Counted from the first letter of the stretch, positions 21,307 through 32,169 are shown. The stretch is DNA of 64,000 nt from Cyrtodaria siliqua (GCA_037043455.1 JAWPHD010011013.1:23648-87647), one strand, 5' to 3'. Notes: generated by a model not told the origin, from the sequence alone. Program-made: numbers and translations.

Positions 21307-21962
21307 TGTTGCAGAGAAGGCACATTGCCTAATGCGGGCATGTTGCAGAGAAGGCACATTGCCTAATGCGGGTGTATTGCAGAGAAGGCACATTGCCTAA
21401 CGTGGGCATGTTGCAGAGAAGGCACATTGCCTAACTCTGGCTTGTTGCAGAGAAAGCACATTGCCTAACGCGGGCTTGAAGGCACATTGGCTAACTTGGG
21501 CGTGTTGCAGAGAAGGCACATTGCCTAACGCCGGCTTGTTGCAGAAAAAGCACATTGCCTAACGTGGGCTTGAAGGCACATTGTCTAACGCGGGCTTGTT
21601 GCAGAGAAAGCACATTGCCTAACGCGGGCTTGTTGCAGAGAAGGCACATTGCCTAACACGGGCTTGTTGCAGAGAAGGCACATTGCCTAACATGGGCTTG
21701 TTGCAGAGAAGGCACATTGCCTAACGCGGGCTTGTTGCAAAGAAGGCAAGTTGCCTAACGTGGGCTTGTTGCAGAGAAGGCACATTGCCTAACACAGGCT
21801 TGTTGCAGAGAAGGCACATAGCCTAACACGGGCTTGTTGCAGAGAAGGCACATTGCCTAACACGGGCTTGTTGCAGAGAAGGCATATTGCCTAACACGGG
21901 TTTGTTGCAGTTAAGGCACATTGCCTAACGCGGGCTTGTTGCAAAGAAGGCACGTTGCCTAG
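21307..21962. repeat. 34-bp minisatellite, about 20 units
   Basis: Consensus unit GTTGCAGAGAAGGCACATTG + CCTAACGCGGGCTT. Two units, near 21475 and 21568, lack about 10 bases (GTTGCAGAGA). Each unit contains the dyad AGGCA-CAT-TGCCT. Variation is mostly CG to TG/CA in the CTAACGCGGG part, consistent with CpG decay. No spacers, so not CRISPR-like. Confidence 0.9.
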
Positions 21963-22355
21963 CTGAGTTACGGGTGAAGCACAACTCCTTTGACCGTCAA
22001 GACATTCCAGTTCGAACCATCGAACAGGCAGGACGTCATGCAGCCGTCAGTGACCACATGGCCCTGCGGGCGTCCTGTTGTCTTGGAGGGTCAACTTCGC
22101 CCCCCTGTCTTTAGACGACGATAAGTGTCTGTTGACCCTAGCCTTGTTGCACAATTTGTAGTGGCTGTTCAATAAATGGTTAGAGATGAGTTACAGAATA
22201 GACCAGTTGATAGTCGAAGGTTATTCCATCTCGTTAAAGTAGATTACAGGATACAAATAGCAAGCCGAAGCGACGAATTCCATCAGAACAGTTTCTGTTG
22301 ATGATTATAGATGAAATTGTAGATTTAGACCAATTGGATGCCTACAGAATTGTGA
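21963..22355. other. GC-richer stretch, unrecognised
   Basis: Directly after the minisatellite the sequence becomes more GC-rich (for example GTCAGTGACCACATGGCCCT) than its AT-rich neighbours. That hints at a former coding or transposon segment, but no frame stays open far and no family is recognised. Confidence 0.35.
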
Positions 22356-22645
22356 CTACGTCAATCCGATATTGCCAGCTCGAAATCGTTTCAGCCAATC
22401 AGGAAAAATATCGTCAGTTGTACTAATTAGGTCAATCCCATCGATCGTGTGTTGGTGTCTCCTCCGGTATTCACACTGGCGGTACAATTGGTATCTACCC
22501 GCGCCCTCGGCCAGCGTACATCTCACAGGGTTGTTCCAACGTCGATGGTCTACGTGATAGTAATGAATCCATCGTAGGTCCCACATGTCACACACTCGGT
22601 GTGACAGGTGACATTTCGTCGATTCCAGCGTCGTTAGTCGAATAG
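22356..22645 (-). CDS. Hypothetical ORF, unknown
   Basis: On the minus strand an open frame of about 95 codons runs from a stop near 22649 to TAG-type termination at 22356. It has aromatic/basic composition (MWDLRWIHYYHVDHRRW, then CTLAEGAGRYQLYRQCEYRR, and DDIFPDWLKRF). It looks more protein-like than the AT-rich chance ORFs around it, but no family is recognised and it has no clear start. It might be a piece of an old transposon or a pseudogene exon. An opposite-strand ORF overlaps it and is taken as its shadow. Confidence 0.25.
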
Positions 22646-22939
22646 ATCGTTTAAGCCTCCCTCTACAGAACCACGTTAAAATAGTTAAAAACAGCTAAAA
22701 CTAAGAGAAATGTGGGGCCTATCTGCCACGCCTGCTATTTCCAGACAGCGGCACGTCCAACGGGACCACGTGGTTCGTGACAGCCACAGGACGCCTCTGA
22801 AATGTTTCTACTTTCTTACGAATATGCTCACAAATCATGATGCGAGGTGATAATAACACCTGACCTCGTCAATGTGTGTGTTTAATGGTCCGCCAAGAAC
22901 CTCCAAATCAGGATTGGCAAAATTGTTTACTTCATAAAA

Positions 22940-23430
22940 TACATATAAAAGTCGAACAGGAAATGTAGTATTCAAGGCGCCCATTCAACCAAAAACACGC
23001 ATAAAAACATAAATGAATAAAATACAAGGTATATGACATCACAAACATAAAAGGGTAGGCAATAGTGCTACCGTCTTGGAACGGTCAGTGGCAAAAATGC
23101 CGCTGTGGTTTAAACCGTTTTCTAGGGTTCACATAAACACGGTTACCCTATTGTCATCCGAGTAAAACGAATCCTTGTAAATAAATAAATCCCAGCCGTG
23201 ATATATCCTCTAACAAACTAGGCAGCACTAATAGACCAAAACACAGATGCTCATGTATATATGAACATAAAAAGTATAGAAAGCCACAAAGCAAATACTC
23301 ATTGACTTGGCAGGTGCCAAAGAAACAGAATAAATCATCAAGGGCAAGGCAAGACAAGATTGAGACATAAATCGCATTCTTGCTTTACATACGCCCGATA
23401 ATATGAATGGTCGCAAACTAGGGCAAACTA
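22940..23430 (-). repeat. Penelope-associated dispersed repeat, copy 1
   Basis: Shares ordered blocks with 55040-55565 and 62545-63015: AATCGAACAGGAAA, GACATCACAAAC, GGAACGGTCAGTGGCAAA, TTTAAACCG, GTCATCC, GAAAGCCACAAAG. All three lie in the same orientation. Copy 3 abuts a minus-strand Penelope-like reverse transcriptase, so the minus strand is taken as the sense strand. The minus-strand ORFs here are probably part of the same decayed element. Confidence 0.6.
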
Positions 23431-23960
23431 ATCCCGTTTCGTGGCGACCTCAACATGTTTCGTGGCGACCTCAGCACAGTCTTAATCGCTAAAGAAAGTT
23501 ATTTTCTATTGACCACAGTAAGGAAGGGGAGATCTGCTGGCTGGAGAATCCCTCTGAACATTACAAAATATATATCGTCATTAACCCCAAAAGACCAAAG
23601 GTTAGGTTCCAGCCTCATAATATAACATTTAACATGGTTTGCAATCTTCCATAAAGTCATTCTTATGTGACGCAGGTTATACTTGAAGAGAAATCGGGGA
23701 TGAAAACTTATTTTAATAATTATCTCGCTTACAATTGCGAATAACGACGCATGTACATTTTCTAATATATATTGACAGTCGGCAGCGACAAGAGTTTATG
23801 ATAAATATACATGTTTCCATTTGTCAGTCTCGGATGTTAGCCGATTAAAGCTTAATATACATTCAATCACCTGTGATCGTGTTCGAACAGAAAAACCATT
23901 TATTACATAACTGTCATAAATTTACATTGAACTATGAATGACGTAATTTTAGTATCACGC
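23431..23960. other. No gene recognised
   Basis: Mixed AT-rich sequence with a short direct repeat TTTCGTGGCGACCTCA (near 23436 and 23458). No coding features. Confidence 0.45.
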
Positions 23961-23967
23961 AAAAAAC

Positions 23968-24025
23968 GTTATATCGTCACTAGTGACGATATAACTTTTT
24001 TATATCATCACTAGTGATGATATAA
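23968..24025. repeat. Two adjacent perfect palindromes
   Basis: 23968-23995 is a 28-bp perfect palindrome (half GTTATATCGTCA, centre CTAG). 24000-24025 is a 26-bp perfect palindrome (half TTATATCATCA, centre CTAG). They are separated by four T and differ by one symmetric change (CG to CA/TG in both arms). They could be hairpins, dimeric protein sites or the core of a small element. Confidence 0.9.
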
Positions 24026-24126
24026 CTTTGCCGGAACTACTTTCTTAACATATTTGTTAAAAAACACACTGGCTTAAAGTTAAAATATTTTTTAATTTCT
24101 TCTTTTACGTAAAGTTATATAATAAA

Positions 24127-24297
24127 CAGTATAATTAACAGCATAAATTTGATACTGAGTTAATGTCACTCGAGGAAAAAAGTGGTAATTTGGTTAAAAG
24201 AACTCGTTCTTCGAACTCGTTTTTTTAACCAAATTACCACTTGTTTCCCTCGTGACATAAATTCAGTATCAAATTTATGCTGTTAATTTTTCTCTAT
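24127..24297. repeat. 170-bp foldback
   Basis: TTAACAGCATAAATTTGATA at the left pairs with TATCAAATTTATGCTGTTAA at the right. AGTGGTAATTTGGTTAAAAG pairs with TTTTAACCAAATTACCACT. The loop is the short GAACTCGTTCTTCGAACTCG stretch, itself partly self-complementary. No coding content. Confidence 0.85.
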
Positions 24298-24299
24298 AT

Positions 24300-24965
24300 A
24301 TTCGCTGAGTCACATAATATCGTAACGTATTGATCATAGTCTAGTCACTCAGCTTTGCGTTCGAGAGATCAATCCAGAGTTCACAACAGGGGCAACTATG
24401 TTTATGTATAAACTAGCTGACGTTAATGGGTTGAATACACCCAGGCCTACTATTGCTAGAAATGCATTTTTGCCTTAAAAAGCTAACTTGGTGGTTAATT
24501 GAGAGGCAGTCTCCCATCAACATCAAGCCATTAACCTGTCGCTTCAGCACATTTCAATGATTATTATGGGAGCTAATATCTCCAGCCACAAGACCAGCTG
24601 GTCAATTCTATGGTCAGTCGGAATTTCACCCATATATCTGGATACATGAATATAACTTGGTTTCAATGGAGAAAAACATTATAAAAAAAACGTATATTAA
24701 TCAGACAAATAAAAACCTGGAGTGAAATATTTTGTTATAGCAAATATTAATGAAATTGATAAATAAACATGAAAGGAAATCATATTCCATTACAAAGACT
24801 ATTAATACATTAATAAAACAACACTATGCATATCCTTAGATTGCTAGATATATATTAGTATGATTAAATATTTTAAACAATCTGACGTAATTAATTGTCC
24901 CATAAAGGCACATTTAAATACACCTATAATCATTCATACAAACTGACTAGTACAGTGTGCAGAAC
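24300..24965. other. No gene recognised
   Basis: AT-rich sequence between the foldback and the minisatellite. No repeat border or exon seen. Confidence 0.45.
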
Positions 24966-24969
24966 CCAT

Positions 24970-26390
24970 TTATAATAAAGATACATATAAATATGATGCA
25001 GTAAGCATTGCACAAAAGTTACATATACATATGATGCAGTAACCATTGAACAAGAGTTACATATACATAGATGCAGTAAAGATTGTACAATAAGTACATA
25101 TATATATATGCAGTAACGATTGTACAAGAGGTACATATACATATATGCAGTAACCATTGTACAAGAGGTACATATACATATATGCAGTATCGATTGTACA
25201 AGAGGTACATATACATATATTCAGTAACCATTGAACAAAAGTTACATATACCTAGGTGCAGTAACCATTGTACAAGAGGTACATATACATATATGCAGTA
25301 ACGATGGTACAAGATGTACATGTACATATATGAAGTAACCATTGAACAAGTATATGTAGTAACCATTGTGCAAAAGTTACATATACCTAGATGCAGTAAC
25401 CATTGTACAAGAGGTACATATATATATATATATGCAGTAACCATTGTACAAGAGGTACATATACATATATTCAGTAACCATTGAACAAAAGTTACATATA
25501 CCTAGATGCAGTAACCATTGTACAAAAGGTACATATACATATATGCAGTTACCATTGTACAAGAGGTACATATACATATATTCAGTAACCATTGTACAAG
25601 AGGTACATATACATATATTCAGTAACCATTGAACAAAAGTTACATATACCTAAATGCAGTAACCATTGTACAAGAGGTACATATACATATATGCAGTAAC
25701 TATTGTACAAGAGGTACATATACATATATTCAGTAACCATTAAACAAAAGTTACATATACCTAGATGCAGTAACCAGTGTACAAATGGTACATATACATA
25801 TATGCAGTAACGATTGTACAAGAGGTACATGAACATATATGAAGTAAAAATTGTACAAGTATATGTAGTAACCATTGTGCAAAAGTTACATATACATAGA
25901 TGCAGTAACCATTGTACAAGAGGTACATTATACATATATACAGTAACGATTGTACACAAGTTGCATATAAATATGATTCAGTAACGATTGTACAAGAGTT
26001 ATATATACATATATGCAGTAACCATTGTACAAGAGGTACATATACATATATGAAGTAACCAGTACATATACATATATGCAGTAACCATTGTACAAGAGGT
26101 ACATTATACATATATGCAGTAACGATTGTACACACGTTGCATATAAATATGATGCAGTAACGATTGTACAAGAGTTACATATACATATATGCAGAACATT
26201 GTACAAGAGGTACATATACATATATGCAGTAACCATTGTACAAGAGGTACATATACATATATACAGTAGCCATTGTACAAAAGTTGCATATACATATATT
26301 AACCAGTACATATACCTATATGCAGTAACCATTGTACAAGAGGTACATATATACATATATGAAGTAACCATTGTACACAAGTCAGATGCA
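24970..26390. repeat. ~37-bp minisatellite, about 39 units
   Basis: Unit approx. GCAGTAACCATTGTACAAGA + GGTACATATACATATAT. Variants alternate (AACAAAAGTTACATATACCT; ACAAGAGTTACATATACATA), giving a higher-order mix, and several units are shortened (near 25345, 25855, 26060, 26300). The many ORFs rich in MYMYLLYN/TYTYMQ are products of the period and not genes. Contains TGTACA and ATATATGC dyads. Confidence 0.92.
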
Positions 26391-26394
26391 CAAT

Positions 26395-27440
26395 GGTTAA
26401 ACACAGATGGAGGAAACAGTGTACATCAAGACATATGTATGTATGTCCTTTCTTGTTGTTCTTTTTACTATTTTTAGTATATTTTTCTTTCATTTCTAAA
26501 GGTTTCTATTGTCTTGGCAAAAAAACAAATTCACCTACCTACCTACCCACTTATAAAATCCAGGGTCGGGAAACAGCAAACAAATATATTTTTAAGGATG
26601 GCCGTACATGTTTTCTTATGTACACACTTTAAATTGGACGGGCCTAATTGCATTGTCTACATATTTACCAATACATTCATTACATCACCCACGTTATTTA
26701 CGCTTGAAGCAGGCACGTGCCAATGGGGGAGAATGGGAAATTCACCATCGCAGAGATGTGTGTTGACACAAATGAGGACATTTTATCCAAATCCAAAGGG
26801 AGAATCCTACATGGATCATAAATGGGAATACAAGTGTATATCCAGGAACTATTGTAATTAGGGAATACAAAATATGTAACTCTCAGTGAATTTTCCTGAT
26901 AAGGAACAATTAAAATGTAATGATAAAAAGCAGTTTGTCTTTATAACACAATAAAAACACTCCCCCAATCATGTGTTATTCTCTGTCTGATAATATCTCT
27001 AAATTCTAAGCATCATACTGACCAGTCTAAACCATATCAGCTTGTACCTCATGCTGTTATTTTTATGGCTTCAATTAGGAATAATAGTCCCTTCACTGCA
27101 GCACATGTCACTCACCCAAACGTTCTCCAGGACAACCAAGCTAGCCCTTTAAGGACATATTTTCGAGCCTATTGTAGTTGTTGGAGGGTGGGGGTGGGGG
27201 AGGAGAGAGAATTTCTATAGGTAACTGTAAATCACTGTTACATACAATTTCATGAGCAAAATGTGATATTCAATTTTTCGAGGCCCACCCAATAAAGCAT
27301 TTGTGACCAGTACACATAATAGTAATACATTAAAGAATGTTGTATATTTATTGTATTGTGCTCTGATTTTTGGTCTAAAAACAATTAAGAAATACCAAAT
27401 AAGTTTTGTATTCAAAAGCTAAATTATCAACACATATTTC
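26395..27440. other. No gene; one MITE end
   Basis: A terminus like that of the 10386-10874 Harbinger-type MITE occurs at about 26573-26602 (AGCAAACAAATATATTTTTA then GGATGGCC), preceded by CTACCTACCTACCCAC. Otherwise unrecognised, including a G-rich run at 27184-27210. Confidence 0.45.
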
Positions 27441-27453
27441 TTCATTAAAGTAC

Positions 27454-27720
27454 GGGCGTCCGTGGCCGAGTGGTTAACGTCTCCGACTTGAAATCACTTG
27501 CCCCTCACCGCTGTAGGTTCGATACCTCAGGGGCCTAGACATCTTTATGTGAGGAAGCTATCCAGTTGGCATGCGAAACGTCGGTGGTTCTACCCAGGTG
27601 CCCGCCCGTGCACGAAAATTGCCTGGACGGGCACCTGGGGTCTTCCACCACCAATGAAAGCTGGAAAGTCGCCATATGCCCTTAGCTGGAGCGACTTTAA
27701 AATCCAATTCAATCAATCAA
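27454..27720 (+). mobile_element. Full-length tRNA-derived SINE
   Basis: tRNA-like head with A box TGGCCGAGTGG (27463-27473) and B box GGTTCGATACC (27515-27525). Then a body with the GGTGCCCGCCCGTGC ... GGACGGGCACC hairpin, the GCTGGAAAGTCGCCATATG module and an AATTCAATCAATCAA tail. Perfect 12-bp target duplications TCATTAAAGTAC (27442-27453, 27721-27732). Transcribed by RNA polymerase III in principle. The match to both boxes and the clean duplication suggest a fairly young copy. The ORF through it is chance. Confidence 0.92.
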
Positions 27721-27732
27721 TCATTAAAGTAC

Positions 27733-28030
27733 ATTACAAAGTGTTGTTCTTTCCCTCAATATAGCAATGCTTTACAAATAAAAAACTAAGAGCGGGCCTC
27801 AATTTATAATCCTGAGCCATGAAGCGTGCTGGCTGTAAATATTCAAGCTTCAATGTGCTTTTTCAATGACCAAGTAGCGTTGGGAAATGTGTCCTTCAAC
27901 TTACATTTCTCGATTATGTCGTGCCGAATACCTGTAAGTGTACAGCTGAGATTACGATTTCCAGGTATTGGACCCCATATAGAAGCAGTGAGCCGAAGTT
28001 CATAACGCAGATATTGGACCCCAATATTGG
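27733..28030. other. No gene recognised
   Basis: Short intergenic stretch with repeated phrases ATTGGACCCCA and ATATTGGACC (27967-28030). No coding content. Confidence 0.4.
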
Positions 28031-28034
28031 ACCA

Positions 28035-28403
28035 CAGGGGCGTAGCGTGACATACTCCCTTACTCCCGGGAGCTACTTGGAAAAAGACAACTGAAAATAA
28101 TTAAAACGACACTAAACTTAACTGAAAAGTTAGAAAAATAAAAACTGCAATAAAATATCACAAGTTGGAAGTGGGGTAAGGGTGGAAAATTAACTTATTT
28201 TTTTGCCAGTATAACATGTCTATTTTCCTAACAAATATCGCTTATACGAGCACCATTTTGGTTCAAATATAAAAATATAGGGGCGGGGAGGTCCCCCGAA
28301 TCCCACAAGGGAAGGGGGACACCTATTCCCAAACCCTCGCCCACTCGGCGCTTCACACCTCGTATTAGGAGTATGTTGAAAACAGGACAGGCTACGCCCG
28401 TTG
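28035..28403. mobile_element. CAGGGGCGTAGC hAT-like MITE
   Basis: Begins CAGGGGCGTAGCGTGA and ends GGCTACGCCCGTTG; the terminal 12 bases are near-inverse. C-rich CCCCC/GGGGG stretches lie inside. No clear 8-bp duplication is visible, so the borders are tentative. No coding capacity. Confidence 0.55.
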
Positions 28404-28580
28404 GATGCGTTGTTGTCGTAAATACAGAGTTTGATAAACCATGACAAGTAGCTTTTGGAGATTGGATGGTCTGGTTGCAATCAGGGCAATATCCTCAATG
28501 AGGGTAGGGTTATCACTTCCGACTCTGAGTATGTTTGCGCCACATGTTTACTGTTCACGCTGTAACATAAATAAATACTA

Positions 28581-29434
28581 TACTGACGAGATAAAGAAAC
28601 GCCTCATCGAAAGTTGGCGTTAATTTCGTTACAAAGTTTAAATTTGGGTTGCAATGTCAGAAATGTACATGTACTCTGACCGATAAATCCAACCAACCTT
28701 AATTCGTACGATTTTATTCAGCCCATTGTTAAATTCATGTACCTGCTCACGATTTGCTCGTGCAACCCGTGCGTGTCAACCATGTGGTTTTATCGAGTGA
28801 ATTTTACACTGGTAAACACACCAGTCGACACACAACCATATTTTCAGAGATTTTCTGACAATTATCCAGTTTCTGATAATGCCGAGGCTAAATTCCGAAG
28901 AGAGGGCCCGAGTTTGGGCCATGCTTGAATGTGGGCGAACGCAAGAACAAGTCGCTAGACGTTTTAACGTCTCTCGTTCGACAATATTGCGTCTCATTCG
29001 ACGTGTCAGAGTCACGGGAACGTTTGCCGATAGGCCACGTTCAGGTAGACCGCGTGTAACGTCAGTACGGCAGGATAATTACATCCGTCAACGCCATCTG
29101 CGTGACAGATTTGTGACGGCTGAATCCACATCACGTTTAGTGGTAGGTAACCGTGGACGCCCTGTAAGTCGACATACAGTCAAAAATCGGCTTAGAGAAC
29201 GGGGAATAATCTGCCGCAGGCCCTACCGCGGTCTAGTTCTTACGCGTCGTCATCGTCAACAACGTCTTATTTGGGCCCGCAACCATCGCGGTCACCGTTG
29301 GCAGAACATAGTGTTTAGTGACGAGTCACGTTTCAACTTGTGGAAAGCCGAGGGACGTATCCGTGTCTGCAGACGACGGCATGAACGCTATTGTACAATG
29401 AGTTAGAATGAGGCGTTTCTTTATCTCGTCAGTG
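28581..29434 (+). mobile_element. Internally deleted Tc1/mariner element
   Basis: Terminal inverted repeats ACTGACGAGATAAAGAAACG + CCTCAT on the left and the inverse on the right (25-26 bp). TA lies on both borders (28579-28580, 29435-29436), as required for Tc1/mariner. 854 bp long versus roughly 1.3-1.7 kb for a full element. It keeps an open frame for the N-terminal transposase half (28879-29406). Confidence 0.92.
28879..29406 (+). CDS. Truncated Tc1-like transposase (DNA-binding half)
   Basis: 175 residues. 1-55: first helix-turn-helix (EERARVWAMLECGRTQEQVA, then NVSRSTILRLIRRV). 60-70: the GRPR-type hook (DRPRSGRPRVTS). 75-125: second HTH-like half (HTVKNRLRERGI). 147-155: FSDESRF, the first catalytic Asp of the DDE/D triad. 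The frame ends 20 residues later and runs straight into the right terminal repeat, so the second and third catalytic acids are lost. It cannot catalyse transposition but could still bind the element ends. In-frame and free of stops despite the truncation. GC-richer than its surroundings. Whether it is expressed is unknown. Confidence 0.85.
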   Translation: MPRLNSEERARVWAMLECGRTQEQVARRFNVSRSTILRLIRRVRVTGTFADRPRSGRPRVTSVRQDNYIRQRHLRDRFVTAESTSRLVVGNRGRPVSRHTVKNRLRERGIICRRPYRGLVLTRRHRQQRLIWARNHRGHRWQNIVFSDESRFNLWKAEGRIRVCRRRHERYCTMS

Positions 29435-29439
29435 TAGAT

Positions 29440-30011
29440 AAAGTTGACATTGCGCCCCATTGCCGGACCCGGGCGCTTTATATCTACTTGGTTTGCCATT
29501 ATTCAAGATAGATTTAGAACAATACAAGGCGATGTTTACAGTTTATGTTTATTGGAATATATTGGCCACGACTTCAGTGTAGTTAATTAAAACATGTATA
29601 ATTTTATGCACTTTATGAACCCTGGGTACAGCAATTCACAAAGACAAATGTACCTTATTGAAAATTCTTGTATTGAAAATGTCAAAATTCGGATTAACTA
29701 CACAATAAGTCATTGATGTGAAGGCGAAAAACTGCAGTCACCATGAGGAAATCCCGAACGTGGATTGCCTAAACGCTATTGAAGCCGTGACGGAAGAACC
29801 AGACTGAAACCGTTGAAGTATCCGTGTTCTGAAAATATAAACATAAAATGCGAATACTGATAACATTATTTTTTTGTACCGTATAAATTACTGAACATTT
29901 GTTCGATGAAATTTTCCGAAGAAAGAGGAAGTGATAATTAAGTTGCCGGTGTCATGTTATAAATTCTCCGAGTAGTGTCTGAAACCGTTGTCAAGTGTCT
30001 CTTTCTTATAG
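29440..30011. other. No gene recognised
   Basis: AT-rich stretch. A GATAAAG...CTTTATATCTAC weak inverted pair follows the Tc1 element. No exon or defined repeat. Confidence 0.45.
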
Positions 30012-30502
30012 AATGCCGGTTACGACATGCCAATTGCTATTTGTCATTTGCCAATTGCTTTTTTGCCATTGTTTATGATACTCCGATAAAAGATCGATAT
30101 ACAAAAACTTAAGACGTTTTTCACAGATTTGATTTACGTTGATTTTCGAAAGTCTTAGTACATAATAGATTACGAAACCGGGAACGGGGATAAACAAGGA
30201 TACGCCATAGTATACCGGCAATTGGCAACTGGCAAATAGCAGTTGGCAAATAGCAAATGGCAATTGGCATGTTGTTGTTGGCAAGACGTTCGAGAATCAA
30301 GGTAAATCAAATAATTGTGTGAAAAACAGTTTTTTGTATAAGACATATTTAACGATAGAATTCGATATATCGATCATTTACCGGGGTATAAAACAATGGC
30401 AAAAACAATTGGCAAATGGCAAATGACAAAAAGCAATTGACAAATAACAAACTTAATGGCAAATAGCAAATAGCAAATGCCAAACGGCATGTCGTGACCG
30501 AA
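30012..30502. mobile_element. Foldback built on a GGCAAAT-like heptamer
   Basis: Left end GGTTACGACATGCCAATTGC pairs with right end CATGTCGTGACC and the GCAAATAGCAAATGCC stretch. Inside, (T/A)GGCAAAT and its inverse ATTTGCC are repeated many times at both ends and again at 30218-30272. The ORF on the minus strand (LPFAICQLLFASCQLP) simply reads the heptamers. Transposon or expanded hairpin satellite; class unknown. Confidence 0.7.
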
Positions 30503-30509
30503 ATTCCAT

Positions 30510-31410
30510 ACTTTTATACTTCGATCGGTTTAACCTTTCTGCGTACGACCCTTAAAGCTACCGACCCTGTATTTAAATCGCTTTCTTCTTTGTAGGCGTG
30601 TCTTTATTTGTAAATTCGTGTTCACCAGCTCATGGCGAAATCGGGTATTTAAGCGCTCAAACTTGACGCAGTACACCATTTACTTTACAGACATCGAGCA
30701 GTGCACATCGTATCTCCCTACACAGGTAGCATTATGATCTAAAATAATTATTTGTTTTGCCTCTTTCGTGACTCGTCTTTCGTGACTCGAATACAAGTCC
30801 TTCTAGTTTACACAACGTGCTAACAACTAAGCTACGGCTAATTATTGAGAATGTTGTATATTTAGTAACATATATTATGATGCAAAATAACTTAACATAT
30901 TTGAACGACGCTCAGTATCTATCAGTATGAGATATACTTCATCATCTCGCACATGTAAATAACCATGCGTGGTGTAATACTATTTATTATTAATTTGACT
31001 AAGATTCCGTCTCAAAAATTTAAATTCTTTTTTTGCCCCAAAAAATTAATAAATATTTTTATACTGCTAATTACTGCTAATTTATTTTGCATAGGACAAA
31101 GAAATAATTAGCTTTTTTTTTTTAAAACGCCCAGTGGGAAACGCAAAATGAAAACCATAGCTTTGAATTGAAAGGGGATCCAGAGCATGATACATAATGT
31201 CCAGTTACATCATCTTGATCTCAACCTTTAACCCACTAAGCATGATTATAAATAGCCTTTGTGTCCATTGTTAACCCAGATCATCTTGCGGGTAAAACTG
31301 GCTGCTGATCAGTCATTAGTCTCGATTTTTTTATTTAGCGGATGATAAGTTTGCGCGGGTGTGTGTGCTATAGTTATTACGTAATGACTATTTAGTGTTT
31401 AAAATGCTAC
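30510..31410. other. No gene recognised
   Basis: AT-rich, with a local duplication TTTCGTGACTCG (30763 and 30778). No repeat borders or exon identified. Confidence 0.45.
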
Positions 31411-31414
31411 TACA

Positions 31415-31505
31415 TACCAACAAGCTGCCGTGGTGGTAAAATCTTCAAATAAAACTATATAATGCCACTGGTTCAAATCCCGTTCCGGGCAACTCTTTTG
31501 TTTTA
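31415..31505 (+). repeat. Degenerate SINE head
   Basis: GCTGCCGTGGTGGTAAAAT followed by CACTGGTTCAAATCCCGTTC and CGGGCA. The second phrase is a good B box with tRNA acceptor-stem-like return. The A box is weak and the body is missing. Confidence 0.45.
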
Positions 31506-32169
31506 TGGAAGCCGTATATTATCGATGTTACCTGTACGAAGGCTAAATGAAATATGATATTTTACTCATCGATTTCTGGGTTATATGCCGACTTTTTCGC
31601 CGTTCGTCGACTTGAAACTACTTCACACGTGACTTATGCATATTCATGAGTTAGTATCAGTTTAAATATAGCGTCTGTAGCTTTAAGCATAATGTATAAT
31701 CTAGATTTGCTGCGCGTTTTAATTCGGCTTAAGACTGTTTTGGGATAATCAGATTAGTGTTGCTGACGGCGAACACATATTTTTAGTATTTGTATACGCT
31801 TTGTGGTATTGAAAATCACATAAGACACAAATACATCTTAATCGTCTAGATTTAAATAACTATGCGCGCCTTTTAAGTACATTGTACCAGTAAGGCTATG
31901 TATATTTATGTTTACATTTTGGTAAACATTTGATCACTGTTAAATATCATTATCCATAATATCATCTAACACACCAGGACTAAATTTTCCATGAATTAAT
32001 TTGTTTGTTAAAAAACAAGGTTATTTGGTCAAAACTACCTAGGATGTGTTATGTAGTGCACTTATAGTTTATCCGAACGGGTCAGCGTTCCGCTTAGCTT
32101 ATTAGTGGATAAACAACGATATTACATTTTAAAGGTGAGTGATCAGACGTTAATATGCTAGTTTCTTCT

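Noticed and set aside
21307..21962. CRISPR-like array
   Set aside because: The 34-bp units follow each other without unique spacers, and the context is eukaryotic; it is a minisatellite.
24930..26630. Long ORFs rich in MYMYLLYN / TYTYMQ on both strands
   Set aside because: Generated by the period of the tandem repeat; they overlap on both strands and in several frames and have no start context.
27454..27530. tRNA-Leu/Ser gene
   Set aside because: A and B boxes are present but the arms do not fold as a complete tRNA; a SINE body and target duplications follow.
28879..29406. Complete, active transposase
   Set aside because: Ends after the first catalytic Asp and before the other two acidic residues; the element is internally deleted.
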